This document shows positions 8,368-18,402 of a DNA stretch of 64,000 bases, piece by piece. The notes beneath the pieces are model-generated. The model was not told the origin of the DNA. It did no database searches and saw only the letters and a list, made by a program, of their open reading frames with translations. Origin of the DNA: Estrella lausannensis (GTDB lineage Bacteria > Chlamydiota > Chlamydiia > Chlamydiales > Criblamydiaceae); assembly GCF_900000175.1 (NCBI RefSeq), contig NZ_CWGJ01000025.1, positions 126,396 to 190,395 on the forward strand, given 5' to 3'. The stretch's first letter is position 1, and the number at the start of each line of letters is the position of its first letter. Made by a program: the position numbers and the translations under genes.

Positions 8368-10079
8368 CCTGCATCAGTCGCACACTCTCTTGGGTATTCT
8401 TCGCATTTTTAGCCCCTCTCTCTTTGGCGCTGGCCGAGGATGTTCGTCTCAGCATTGAGTTTCAGAAGGAGTCGCTGCAAGAGGGGGTGGCGATCGAAGG
8501 GGATCTGTCCATATTTCATTCCAAGAACGACGCAGTCAATCCTAAAACAGCCATTTTTGAGGGGAAATCTCTTCAATTGCAGCTTGTGAAGGAAGTGGAG
8601 GAAGCAGGCAGGGTCAAGAGCGTTTACCGTTTTAAATTGGGTTCCAGGACTAAAGGACTGTACGTTCTCTCCCCTATCACAGTAGAGGTTGGGGGTAGGG
8701 ATGTCAGCTCGGCGAGACAAGCATTTGAGGTGGGGGGCTCCACTCAAAGTCAGGCTTCTGTGAATATCAACGGCAGTCTCTTATTCAAGCTAGAGCCGAT
8801 TATTGAAGGCAGGCAGATCTTCTATCCCGGCCAGAAGGCCATTTTTGGGTATCGTCTGATCTACAACCAGAACGTGGAAATGACGAAAGATGAAATGCCA
8901 TTGCTTGAACCCAAAGGATTTAAAAAGATCGGCGGCGAGGATGTCAAAAATTTTCGCAAAGGAAGCCTTGCATACCGTGAGATCAGACAGCAAGTCCAGG
9001 CGGTAAATCCTGGACGCTATGTGATTGGACCGTCGGTAGTTTCCGGAAAGCCGTATACGATGACGCTTTTTCAGACCAAGGAGTATCTCGGAGAGACGGT
9101 AGAGGCAAAAGCGGATCCGGTTATATTGGAAATAAAAGCTTTTCCGGATAAGGGAAAGCCGGCTTCTTTCAATGGGGCCATCGGCAAAAAGTTGACGTTC
9201 AAGGTAGTTTTGCAGTCATTTTCCGATGTTTCAGTCGGAGATAAATTCACCCTTTCCATGGAAATCGCCGGCGATGGCGAAGTCGAATCGGCGCCGATGC
9301 CGGAAGTTTGCTGTCAGCCCGGGTTTCCCGGAAGGTTCCGCTTAAGTGACATTCCTCCGGCCGAAATCTATAAAAATGGAATCAAATATATCGTAATCGA
9401 TCTCACTCCGCTCTCGACTGCCATTAATGAAATACCTGGGCTGGAGTTCAGCTACTTCGATCCTGAAAATGAATCGTATCACACCTTGAACAGCAATCCC
9501 ATCCCTGTCAAGGTGAGACCTACCAGCGAGGGGTTGGAAGAGATCAAGGAAGAGGCTCAGAAAGAACAGGCAAAAGAACCCAGCACCGCGACGGAATGGC
9601 CGGAGTTGAATGCGAAGCCCGAAAAAATTGAAATCGAGACGATTTTCCCCCTCACAACAGATGACCTGCAGAGCCGCTTCTTAGGAACATTTTCAAGTCT
9701 TTGGATCCTTCTTTTCGGAGGCCTGGCTTTGATTCTCCAGTTGGATTATCGCTATCGGAAAGAGAAGAGAAAAGAGAAAGAAAAAGTAGATGGCGTTGCG
9801 GCCAGGCTTTGGAAAGAGATTGAAGCCCTGCCGGAGGGTGACAAAGATCTTTATCCCAAGATCGCAAGAGCGTTGATTGCAAAGCTGTTTGAAACAGGCC
9901 ATGTTTCAAGAACGGATGTTTCCTGGCATGAACTTGCCGATGCAGGGGTCAGCGGCGAGATCAAAAGGTTCTTACATGAACTTGAAGAAGACCGTTTCAG
10001 CGGGAAAGGACAAAAAGATCCGGCTCAAGTCAAACAAGATGCTTTGCGGTTGATGCAGTCGATAAAGCCACGCGTCTAG
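8361..10079 (+). CDS. BatD-like oxygen-tolerance family protein
   Basis: 572 residues. The start ATG overlaps the previous stop (ATGGTAG), a typical coupling arrangement. A signal peptide ends near SLALAED. A long beta-rich periplasmic region follows, with repeated GxxF/VxxxPGQ-type segments of BatD proteins such as FYPGQKAIFGYRL. One membrane segment lies near 445-462 (WILLFGGLALILQL), followed by a basic stretch and a cytoplasmic helical tail of about 100 residues. Bat operons place BatD after the VWA and BatC genes, as here. The family is predicted to bind partners on the periplasmic side; the biochemical role is unknown. Confidence 0.8.
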   Translation: MVACISRTLSWVFFAFLAPLSLALAEDVRLSIEFQKESLQEGVAIEGDLSIFHSKNDAVNPKTAIFEGKSLQLQLVKEVEEAGRVKSVYRFKLGSRTKGLYVLSPITVEVGGRDVSSARQAFEVGGSTQSQASVNINGSLLFKLEPIIEGRQIFYPGQKAIFGYRLIYNQNVEMTKDEMPLLEPKGFKKIGGEDVKNFRKGSLAYREIRQQVQAVNPGRYVIGPSVVSGKPYTMTLFQTKEYLGETVEAKADPVILEIKAFPDKGKPASFNGAIGKKLTFKVVLQSFSDVSVGDKFTLSMEIAGDGEVESAPMPEVCCQPGFPGRFRLSDIPPAEIYKNGIKYIVIDLTPLSTAINEIPGLEFSYFDPENESYHTLNSNPIPVKVRPTSEGLEEIKEEAQKEQAKEPSTATEWPELNAKPEKIEIETIFPLTTDDLQSRFLGTFSSLWILLFGGLALILQLDYRYRKEKRKEKEKVDGVAARLWKEIEALPEGDKDLYPKIARALIAKLFETGHVSRTDVSWHELADAGVSGEIKRFLHELEEDRFSGKGQKDPAQVKQDALRLMQSIKPRV

Positions 10080-10092
10080 AAGGTGATTCACT

Positions 10093-10899
10093 ATGTATAA
10101 AGTATCTTTAAGCCCTATCGTGATATTTATAGTATCTTTCACGATTGTGATCGCTCTTTACATTTTCATGATGAGGCACGCAGCGCACACCGTCATAGAA
10201 GAAGCGGCCACTCTTTATAGCAAAGGAGAGAACGCCCAAACAGTATTTGAAAGGCAAAAGTATTTCAATCAGGCGCTTCAGCTCTACCAAGATATAGAGA
10301 ACAAATACGATCCTCGCTACACCAATGGAAAACTCTATTACAATATCGGTAACACATTCTATCAGCTGAATCAGTATCCTTTTGCCATTCTTTACTACCT
10401 GAAGGCAACGAAGCTGAATGGAGACACGAGGATTCAGGAAAACTTGTCGACAGCTCGGGTGAAAGCGGGTGTCGAAGCTCCCAAAAACCATGGCGGATTT
10501 ATCGACGCTTTCTCTCTTTCCAATGTGTTTTCGCTCCCCACCCGCCTTCAGATATTTTCGTTTACTGCCCTGATGGGATTTGCTCTTTTCTCAATTACCA
10601 TCTGGAGGTATATGCCTCCTGTCCGTATTGTCTCCTGCCTTTTTTTCGCGCTGGCCGCTTTCATGCTGCTTGGGCTTTTAACTGAGGTGTTTTGGGGAAG
10701 GGAGAGCGCCGTGCTTGTTAATGGAGAGAATTTAAGGAAAGGCGCCAGCATGGAGTTTGCTTCTGTTTTGGAAGATCCGCTGAGCCCGGGAAGCGTTGTG
10801 GATGTTGTCGGTGAAGAAAAGGGAGGGGAGTGGCTTAAAGTCATCCTTAACGGAGACAAGATCGGTTATCTTCCAGCCAAGTCCTTACGTAAGATCTGA
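10093..10899 (+). CDS. BatE-like TPR and SH3-type membrane protein
   Basis: 268 residues, 13 bases after the BatD-like gene. A membrane segment (about 7-27) is followed by a TPR unit (about 40-120, with YYNIGNTFYQLNQYPFAILYY), two more membrane segments (about 150-170 and 176-200) and a C-terminal bacterial SH3-like domain ending GYLPAKSL. This order matches BatE. The domains suggest protein-protein and perhaps peptidoglycan contacts in the envelope. It ends the cluster; 3 bases later a short palindromic element separates it from the convergent ATP synthase operon. Confidence 0.8.
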   Translation: MYKVSLSPIVIFIVSFTIVIALYIFMMRHAAHTVIEEAATLYSKGENAQTVFERQKYFNQALQLYQDIENKYDPRYTNGKLYYNIGNTFYQLNQYPFAILYYLKATKLNGDTRIQENLSTARVKAGVEAPKNHGGFIDAFSLSNVFSLPTRLQIFSFTALMGFALFSITIWRYMPPVRIVSCLFFALAAFMLLGLLTEVFWGRESAVLVNGENLRKGASMEFASVLEDPLSPGSVVDVVGEEKGGEWLKVILNGDKIGYLPAKSLRKI

Positions 10900-10901
10900 A
10901 G

Positions 10902-10958
10902 ATATACCGGAAGTGTCTCAAAACAAAAAAATAAAAGTTTTAGGCTCTTCCGGTATAA
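10902..10958. repeat. Short form of the palindromic element between convergent operons
   Basis: 57 bp with ATACCGGAAGTGTCTCAAAA on the left and CTCTTCCGGTATA on the right. The ends pair (ATACCGGAAG with CTTCCGGTAT), but the inner arms and centre are replaced by an A-rich loop. It sits between the stops of the BatE-like gene and atpC. It could act as a bidirectional terminator. Confidence 0.8.
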
Positions 10959-10964
10959 GGCGGA

Positions 10965-11252
10965 TCAAGATTCAGAACGCCATTCGGCCTGCAGGACCTC
11001 ATCGGCAAGCAGCGATACATCACCCGATACTTCGAGTATACCTCCGGTGACTTCCATCTTCATTTTGGAGAAGTTCTCCAAAGTGATGATGACATTCCCT
11101 TTTTGCAGGGAAGTGATTAGAGCGGCATGGTGGGTTAAAATTTCCAGATAACCCAATTTGCCAGGGGCAATGACGGAGATGACTTTTCCGTCGAAATACA
11201 CCTTGTCGGGAGATGCCACAGTTAAGTTGAAGGCCTTTCCTTGCTCTTTCAT
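10965..11252 (-). CDS. atpC: F-type ATP synthase epsilon subunit, short form
   Basis: 95 residues from ATG 11252, 10 bases after the atpD stop; an upstream in-frame ATG at 11297 would overlap atpD and is rejected. The sequence has the N-terminal beta-sandwich of epsilon: FNLTVASPDKVYFDG, then APGKLGYLEILTHHAAL and GGILEVSGDVSLLADE. It ends about where the C-terminal helical hairpin normally begins, so it is about 40 residues shorter than the E. coli protein. Epsilon connects the catalytic head to the c-ring; the missing part carries the autoinhibitory function in many bacteria. It is the last gene of the operon. No frameshift is apparent at the end. Confidence 0.9.
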   Translation of the reverse strand: MKEQGKAFNLTVASPDKVYFDGKVISVIAPGKLGYLEILTHHAALITSLQKGNVIITLENFSKMKMEVTGGILEVSGDVSLLADEVLQAEWRSES

Positions 11253-11262
11253 ATCGGTTGCT

Positions 11263-12672
<1,410 letters not shown>

Positions 12673-13530
12673 TTAACCGTTATTTAATCCTTCTGATCCT
12701 GAGGCGATCTCCGCCATTTCCCGCGTGATGCTGGCCTGGCGCACCTTATTGCGCGTGAGCGTCAGCTTCTCTATCATCTCGTCTGCATTTTTGATGGCCT
12801 GCCTCATCGAGCACACGCGTGCGCCCAGTTCCGATGCCCAGGCCTGATGGAGTATTGTCTGAAGGCGATTATAGACATAGCGGGGAACCAGGTCGTCATA
12901 AATCTCTTCGGAATCAGGCTCAAAAATATAGTCTTTACTAACTTCCTTTTGCGATTGCGTCATTTTTTCGATACCGAGCAATTTTTCCGTGATAACTTTC
13001 CTGGTCAGCAAGTTGACATATTCGGTGTAAATGACTGTAACTTCATCGATTTCATAATGTAAAAAACTTTCGAGAAGATAGTTGGAGAGTTTCTTGACCT
13101 CTTCCGGAGTGATTTTTCCACCCCAGTCCAGCACTTTTTCCCTGATGGTCCAGTTTTTTAACCTGAAATGATCGAGCCCTTTGCGCCCCATTACGATCAG
13201 CTCAGGCTGATTTTGGGGATACTTATGCAGAAAGCGCTCCGCGGCGTTGATGATATGGGTGTTATAACCACCGCACAGTCCCCTGTCGGAAGTGATGATA
13301 ATCAGCACCATTTTTTTAACCGGGCGTTTGCTGAAAAAGGGGTGGTTACTCTTGACCAAGGAGAGGTTTTCTAAGACAGCGCGGAGTTTTTTTGAGTACG
13401 TACGGGAACCTAGAGCTTTCTCCTGTGCCTTGTGCAGCCTTGAGGCAGCGACAAGCTCCATCGCCTTGGTGATCTGTTTGATGTTCTTGACGGCACGGAG
13501 GCGCTTTTTGATTTCCCGTAAGCTGGACAT
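12673..13530 (-). CDS. atpG: F-type ATP synthase gamma subunit
   Basis: 285 residues, normal length. It begins MSSLREIKKRLRAVKNIKQI and carries the ITSDRGLCGGYN signature. The C-terminal helix (ASELGARVCSMRQAIKNADE, then RNKVRQASITREMAEI) is conserved. Gamma is the rotating central stalk that couples c-ring rotation to the beta subunits. It is 3 bases from both atpA and atpD stop/start neighbours, consistent with one transcript. Confidence 0.97.
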   Translation of the reverse strand: MSSLREIKKRLRAVKNIKQITKAMELVAASRLHKAQEKALGSRTYSKKLRAVLENLSLVKSNHPFFSKRPVKKMVLIIITSDRGLCGGYNTHIINAAERFLHKYPQNQPELIVMGRKGLDHFRLKNWTIREKVLDWGGKITPEEVKKLSNYLLESFLHYEIDEVTVIYTEYVNLLTRKVITEKLLGIEKMTQSQKEVSKDYIFEPDSEEIYDDLVPRYVYNRLQTILHQAWASELGARVCSMRQAIKNADEMIEKLTLTRNKVRQASITREMAEIASGSEGLNNG

Positions 13531-13533
13531 GCT

Positions 13534-15066
13534 TTAGCTGCCGGTTTTGAGTTGATTTCGTTCTTTAAACTGCTCTTTAAAAAGAGCGGCCTGCCTTTCA
13601 AGGGTGTTCATCGCTTCGCCAGAAAACGCTTTCGTTTCAGCGATCGATCGGGGGGCTTCAGGGCACTTCTCTTCGATGTATGAGAAAAATTCCGTCTCGA
13701 ATTTTTTTACCAAGCCGAGCGGGATATCATCTAAAAACCCTTTTGAGGCGATAAAGATGATGATAACCTGTTTTTCAATGGGATAAGGATTGAATCTCTC
13801 CTGTTTTAAGATCTCCACCATCCGCTCTCCCCTACGCAGTTGCGCCTGTGTTGCCTCATCAAGTTCCGAGCCAAATTGCGCAAATGAGGCCAGCTCCCTG
13901 TACTGGGCAAGGTCCAGACGGATGCTGGAAGCGACTTGCTTCATCGCCTTTTCCTGTGCTTTACCACCGACACGCGATACGGAAAGCCCTACGTTGATGG
14001 CCGGTCTGATGCCTTGGTGGAAGAGATCGGCTTCCAGGAAGATCTGTCCGTCTGTGATTGAGATGACGTTAGTCGGAATATAGGCGCTCACGTCGTTGGC
14101 TTGCGTCTCGATGACAGGGATGGCTGTAAGCGATCCGCCGCCTTTCTCTTTCGAAAGCTTCGCGGAGCGTTCCAGAAGGCGCGAGTGCTGGTAAAAAATG
14201 TCTCCGGGATATGCCTCTCTTCCGGGAGGTCTTCTAAGCAAAAGGGCTATTTCCCGGTAGGCGGTAGCATGCTTGGAGAGATCGTCATAGAAGCATACGG
14301 CGTGCTTGCCCTGATGCATAAACCACTCTCCCATCGCTGTTCCGGCATAAGGGGCGATGTATTGCAGGGAAGCGGCGTCAGAGGATGTGGCGGCGACGAT
14401 GGTTGTATACTCCATGGCCCCATGCTCTTCTAGGGTGGAGACAACTTTGGATATGGTCGAAGCCTTCTGTCCAATGGCCACGTAGATGCAAAAGATGTTT
14501 TTGCCTTTTTGGTTGATGATCGTGTCGACGATGAGGGCCGTTTTGCCAGTCTCCCTATCGCCAATGATAAGTTCCCTTTGTCCACGGCCTATCGGAACCA
14601 TGGCGTCTATCGCTTTGATACCTGTCTGGACTGGCTCGGAGACCGGCTGCCTTTCAATAACACCCGGCGCATGACCCTCCATCGGAAGATAGTGCTCTGT
14701 TTTGATAGGTCCTTTTCCGTCTCTTGGCTCTCCTAAGGCGCTGACAACTCTTCCCACCAGTGCATCTCCTACGGGAACCGAAGCCAGCTTTCCAACTCTT
14801 TTAACAATGTCACGCTCTTTGATGCCCTCTTCGCTGCCGAATAGAACAACACCGACGTTATCTGTTTCCAAGTTCAGCACCATACCTTGTGTGCCGTTGG
14901 AGAACTCAACGAGCTCTGAGACCATCACATCATCAAGACCAAAAACCCTTGCGATGCCATCGCCTATCTGCAGGACCTGTCCAAATGATTCCAGCGCGGG
15001 ATGATCATTGAATTTCTCTAGTTCTTGTTCCAGTATCCAGGTTATTTCCCCGGGCTTGATCGTCAT
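13534..15066 (-). CDS. atpA: F-type ATP synthase alpha subunit
   Basis: 510 residues from ATG 15066, which has AAGAGG 6 bases upstream; the in-frame start at 15102 lacks such support. The nucleotide-binding loop [15 protein letters not shown], the family segment [11 protein letters not shown] and the arginine-finger region ([11 protein letters not shown]-like, here [11 protein letters not shown]) are present. Alpha alternates with beta in the F1 head and binds non-catalytic nucleotide. Its ending at 13534 is 3 bases before atpG. Confidence 0.98.
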   Translation of the reverse strand: MTIKPGEITWILEQELEKFNDHPALESFGQVLQIGDGIARVFGLDDVMVSELVEFSNGTQGMVLNLETDNVGVVLFGSEEGIKERDIVKRVGKLASVPVGDALVGRVVSALGEPRDGKGPIKTEHYLPMEGHAPGVIERQPVSEPVQTGIKAIDAMVPIGRGQRELIIGDRETGKTALIVDTIINQKGKNIFCIYVAIGQKASTISKVVSTLEEHGAMEYTTIVAATSSDAASLQYIAPYAGTAMGEWFMHQGKHAVCFYDDLSKHATAYREIALLLRRPPGREAYPGDIFYQHSRLLERSAKLSKEKGGGSLTAIPVIETQANDVSAYIPTNVISITDGQIFLEADLFHQGIRPAINVGLSVSRVGGKAQEKAMKQVASSIRLDLAQYRELASFAQFGSELDEATQAQLRRGERMVEILKQERFNPYPIEKQVIIIFIASKGFLDDIPLGLVKKFETEFFSYIEEKCPEAPRSIAETKAFSGEAMNTLERQAALFKEQFKERNQLKTGS

Positions 15067-15155
15067 GCAAAACCTCTTGATGCGATAAGGATTCGGAAGC
15101 AACAGGCAATACTAAATGCGTGTTGTGCCTCTTCCTATTATTTTGAAGACACTTC

Positions 15156-15704
15156 CTAAAATTTAACCGCGCAAAGACTGTCACTCAGCCGATTTAGGCT
15201 CTGTTTGATGCTGAGATCGAGAATTTTGCCGGAAGTAATCAGAATAAAGCCTCCCAGAATTTTCGGGTCGATTTTTAAAGAGATTTCCATTTTCTTTGAA
15301 AAAAGAGACTCGAGTTTATCGGAAATCTTTTTTTCCGTGGGAGAATCGATGGGTGCTGCCACGATGACAGTGGCCTTCTCTTTCCCGCACTCCGCAAGTA
15401 AAAGCCGTTTATATTCCTTGGTCACGAGGGGAAGGCTGTCGATCTTTTTCTTTTTGACCAAGAAAGTAAGAAATTTATCCAGCAAAGGATCCTGAATGAG
15501 CGAGTTGCATTGTTTCAAAACGGCACTCTTATCCTGCTTTAAAACCAGCGGGTTTGCAAAGAATCGGGAGGCTCTGCCCTCACTCTGGATTGCCTGGCAG
15601 ATCTCTTCCATATTCCTGGCACGGGCAGCCTTTTCCTCAATACTGCCTTTGACAGAGAAGAGAGCTTTTGCGTAGTTTGAGATGGATCGATGTCTATTTT
15701 TCAT
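15156..15704 (-). CDS. atpH: F-type ATP synthase delta subunit (OSCP)
   Basis: 182 residues. It begins with a helical N-domain (SNYAKALFSV) and ends with the conserved PKILGGFILITSGKILDLSIKQSLNRL, close to the family motif around GG-x-I-x-x-G. Delta joins the F1 head to the b-subunit peripheral stalk. Its start overlaps the atpF end by 11 bases, indicating coupled translation. 89 bases separate it from the atpA start. Confidence 0.95.
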   Translation of the reverse strand: MKNRHRSISNYAKALFSVKGSIEEKAARARNMEEICQAIQSEGRASRFFANPLVLKQDKSAVLKQCNSLIQDPLLDKFLTFLVKKKKIDSLPLVTKEYKRLLLAECGKEKATVIVAAPIDSPTEKKISDKLESLFSKKMEISLKIDPKILGGFILITSGKILDLSIKQSLNRLSDSLCAVKF

Positions 15705-16179
15705 CGAACTTGACTTCCTTGATCAGCTCAGCGACAAGTTCCTGCTTTTTTTCCTGATCCATTTTTTTTACGATCAGTTTTTCCGCGATCGCCACCGCCA
15801 TTTTGGCCACTTCATTTTTCATGTCTTCCTTGACTTTCATGGCCTCTCTTTCCGCATCGAGAAGGGCTTTGTTGACGATTCCCTTGGCTTGGCCTAGTGC
15901 TTCGAGTTGGATTTCTTTGGCGAGCTCCTTGGCTTTTTTATGGGCCTCTTGCAGTTCGCGATTTTTAGAGTTCTCGATATCAGCCATTTTATTGCGGTAC
16001 TCTTCCTTCAGCTTCTCGGCAGCCTCCTTCTTGTTGGCGATTTCATCGAACTCAGCACGTATTTTCGCTCTTCGTTCTTCTAAAATGGCGAGCAGAGGCT
16101 TCCATGTAAATCTCTTCAAAATGGCCATCATTAAGAGAAAGGCGATTACCTGGGAAATAACCTGCTTGAGTTCGATCAT
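15694..16179 (-). CDS. atpF: F-type ATP synthase b subunit
   Basis: 161 residues. One N-terminal membrane helix (VISQVIAFLLMMAILKRFTW) is followed by a long charged coiled coil (about 30-150), the standard design of the peripheral stator stalk. A single b gene is seen, so the stalk is presumably a homodimer. It follows atpE by 14 bases and overlaps atpH. Confidence 0.95.
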   Translation of the reverse strand: MIELKQVISQVIAFLLMMAILKRFTWKPLLAILEERRAKIRAEFDEIANKKEAAEKLKEEYRNKMADIENSKNRELQEAHKKAKELAKEIQLEALGQAKGIVNKALLDAEREAMKVKEDMKNEVAKMAVAIAEKLIVKKMDQEKKQELVAELIKEVKFDEK

Positions 16180-16193
16180 CTTTAACGTCCCTA

Positions 16194-16427
16194 CTAACCG
16201 AGCCTGGAAAGGACGCTGAAGAAGACGATCAAGGTGTAGATTGTCAGTGACTCGATCAGTGCCGCACCGATGATCATGTTTGTTAATATTTTACCGGACG
16301 CTTCGGGCTGTCTGCCGATCGCTTCCAAGGCTCCTTTCACGGCCAGTCCAAGTCCTATGCCGCATCCGAAAGCCGCTATTCCGACTGAAAGAGGCGCTGA
16401 GAGCGCGAGAGCTGTTCCAATATCCAT
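16194..16427 (-). CDS. atpE: F-type ATP synthase c subunit (ion ring)
   Basis: 77 residues, two membrane helices joined by the RQPEA loop. Helix 1 has a glycine series (FGCGIGLGLAVKGALEAIG). Helix 2 carries the ion-binding Glu in GAALIESLTIYTL. AGGAG lies 5 bases before the ATG. Compared with Na+-binding c subunits, the helix-1 Gln is replaced by Leu, while the Glu-Ser pair is kept; I lean towards proton coupling. 158 bases without a recognisable feature separate it from atpB. Confidence 0.95.
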   Translation of the reverse strand: MDIGTALALSAPLSVGIAAFGCGIGLGLAVKGALEAIGRQPEASGKILTNMIIGAALIESLTIYTLIVFFSVLSRLG

Positions 16428-16585
16428 CGGGACTCCTATAGTGTCTGCATTGGTTTTTCAAATGTTTACTTTCTTTCATCCTTAGCACATTGCCGGGAAT
16501 CCAATCAAGAAACCTCTCTCATGATGAGTGTTTTGTCTTTTTTTAGAAGCTTAATAATGCAATTGCCTTCGATTAATTGACAGCG

Positions 16586-17416
16586 TTAGTGATGGGATTC
16601 CTCGCCTTCTCCTGCAAGGGAGAGGTAAATCGAGGAGAGAAGGGTGAATACAACTGCCTGGATGAAACTGGTAAAGATTGCCAGGAGCATGAAGGGAAGC
16701 TGAAGAGGAAGACCCAAAGGCAAATTTAAAGAGGCAATTGCTGTCACGCCAAAGAGAGCGAAAACACCGATCAGAACTTCTTCGCCGAAAATGTTGCCGA
16801 AGAGGCGAAGGGATAGCGTCACAGGCCTTGAAATCTCTGTAAGCAGCTCAATCGGAAGCATCAGCGGAACTATCAGCCATCCGATGACGTCTTTCGGAGA
16901 TCCTGCCAGATGGTAGAGATAGCCCATCACACCCCTGTTTTTTAAATTCAGGTATAAAACCCGGAAGAAGACACACAAGGCCAGGGCTGCCGTGATGTTT
17001 AAACTGGTGGAAGGGGCTTTCATCAGCGGTATGAGGCCTGCCAGGTTCATGCAGATGATATAGACAAAAAGAGTGCCGATAAAGGGGAGGTGCTTCTCTT
17101 TTTTTGGCCCTAATACAGCTAAAATGTTGTTTAGAATGGATTCTGTCAGCCATTCCAGAACGTTCTGCATTCCCTCGGGAATCATCTCTTTTTTCTTGGT
17201 GCCGAAGTAGAAGAAGGAGGAGATCACAATGGCGATGAATGTCGCAAAAATGATGTCCTCCCATTCAAACAGCATGGTTGCCCATTCTTGTCCATGGTAG
17301 GCCTTGTGAATTATGGAGATGAGGTTGGGTAGAACAGGTGCATCTTGTTCAACGAGAGAAGGACCCGCATCGTTGTCCGCATTTTCATAGGCGAGCGCGG
17401 AAAGAAGCAAATTCAT
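16586..17416 (-). CDS. atpB: F-type ATP synthase a subunit
   Basis: 276 residues with five to six membrane helices. The essential Arg that faces the c-ring is in SRPVTLSLRLFGNIFGEE. The C-terminal half-channel helix and the conserved PEGMQNVLEW segment near residue 80 are present. It forms the two ion half-channels. The start overlaps the stop of the preceding atpI by 4 bases (ATGA). The N-terminal 35 residues (YENADNDAGP and following) look periplasmic and poorly conserved. Confidence 0.97.
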   Translation of the reverse strand: MNLLLSALAYENADNDAGPSLVEQDAPVLPNLISIIHKAYHGQEWATMLFEWEDIIFATFIAIVISSFFYFGTKKKEMIPEGMQNVLEWLTESILNNILAVLGPKKEKHLPFIGTLFVYIICMNLAGLIPLMKAPSTSLNITAALALCVFFRVLYLNLKNRGVMGYLYHLAGSPKDVIGWLIVPLMLPIELLTEISRPVTLSLRLFGNIFGEEVLIGVFALFGVTAIASLNLPLGLPLQLPFMLLAIFTSFIQAVVFTLLSSIYLSLAGEGEESHH

Positions 17417-17763
17417 GTTTTCACCAAAGCGTTTCGGGTTGCGGCCATTAAGGCTGTCAGAAAGATGAGGGAGAGCCCGGCGAGAGTATATGCTACAGGG
17501 AGCTCTGAGACGATGAAAAGATAGTATCCCGTAAGATAAAGTAGGGGAAACTTAATCAGGAATGTCAAGGCGATGCGCATGGCATCGCGTTTTTCTTGAA
17601 GGAGGCATGTTTCCAGCAGTGATTTGATGGCAAAGAGATTGGCGATGCCGAGAAGTGCTCCCAGAGACAGCGCCAGTGCCGGATCGGTTCCTGCCAAGAA
17701 CGCCAGAGGAGCGCTTATCAATGCTGCCAGGAGCGCAGTGGCGATAATAATGCTTTTGATCAT
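17413..17763 (-). CDS. atpI: ATP synthase I-type accessory membrane protein
   Basis: 116 residues, four predicted membrane helices, with GALLGIANLFAIKSLLE and a C-terminal LAGLSLIFLTALM segment. Proteins of this kind precede atpB in many operons and assist c-ring assembly or Mg2+ handling. The assignment rests on topology, length and position, since sequence conservation in this family is weak. It starts 3 bases after the previous stop and overlaps atpB. Confidence 0.75.
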   Translation of the reverse strand: MIKSIIIATALLAALISAPLAFLAGTDPALALSLGALLGIANLFAIKSLLETCLLQEKRDAMRIALTFLIKFPLLYLTGYYLFIVSELPVAYTLAGLSLIFLTALMAATRNALVKT

Positions 17764-17765
17764 CT

Positions 17766-18008
17766 CTACTCTTTGTCTCCAAATTTTTTCACCAGGCGGT
17801 AGAACTCTCTAAATGCCGCGACAAAGCCCAAAGCCAAGAGCGAAAGCATCAGATAGGGCTTAGTGCCAAGAAGATTATCCAGGAACTTCCCCAGCAAAAG
17901 CCCGCAAATCGGAGGGACGGCGAGCACAAAAGGGATCGTGACGAAAGCAGCAAATCGGGCGCTGACTTCATTTTCTCCCTGATCAGTTCCTTTCCTAAAA
18001 AAAGCCAA
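17766..18008 (-). CDS. AtpZ/AtpI-type small membrane protein, first gene of the ATP synthase operon
   Basis: 80 residues with two membrane helices (VTIPFVLAVPPICGLLLGKFLDN and LMLSLLALGFVAAFREFY-type segments), the pattern of AtpZ-like proteins. The only usable start is TTG 18008, which has GGAAG 5 bases upstream. It likely pairs with the following AtpI-type protein. Upstream (18009-18157) is AT-rich sequence where the operon promoter should lie, but I cannot choose one convincing -10/-35 pair. Confidence 0.7.
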   Translation of the reverse strand: MAFFRKGTDQGENEVSARFAAFVTIPFVLAVPPICGLLLGKFLDNLLGTKPYLMLSLLALGFVAAFREFYRLVKKFGDKE

Positions 18009-18119
18009 AATTACTTCCGTATAAATTCAAGCAATAGCACGATATTAAAATTATTCACATGGAAATATTTTATCAAGCAAGGTGTATGAACCTACCCCAA
18101 TAAAACATTTCGGTCCCTG

Positions 18120-18157
18120 ATCCGAAAGTGTCTCAAAATTTGGTTTGCGGCAAAGAA
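18120..18157. repeat. Truncated end of the palindromic element
   Basis: CCGAAAGTGTCTCAAAATTT followed by GGTTTGCGGCAAAGAA matches the left arm of the family. It stops exactly where the next complete copy begins, which suggests that the complete copy inserted into, or recombined with, an older one. Confidence 0.65.
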
Positions 18158-18320
18158 TATACCGAAAGTATCTCAAAACTTGGGATTTTGGCTTTGAGAA
18201 AGCCTCGGGATTGAATGATCGTAAGTCACCTCATATTTCTAATATTAGGTGGCTTACGATCATTCAATCGCGAGAGCTTTCTCTTTGCCAAAAACCAAAT
18301 TTTGAGACACTTTCGGTATA
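18158..18320. repeat. Dispersed palindromic element, full-length copy 3
   Basis: 163 bp, one of the best preserved: TATACCGAAAGTATCTCA to GAGACACTTTCGGTATA. The inner arms pair over a long stretch (GATTGAATGATCGTAAGTCA with TGGCTTACGATCATTCAATC) around the CATATTTCTAATATT centre. It lies between the divergent starts-side of the ATP synthase operon and the 3' end of pit, in the 394-bp gene-free stretch 18009-18402; 18321-18402 shows nothing else. Confidence 0.9.
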
Positions 18321-18402
18321 ATTCCTTGCGATCGGAAGTTTTCGATTTACCTAATATCAGAAAGTGAAACACTTGCGCTGTATGCTGGGTTAGGGCAGCT
18401 CC

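Noticed and set aside
18361-18380. GTGAAACAC resembling part of a parS site
   Set aside because: Only half of the parS palindrome is matched, and the other half is absent.
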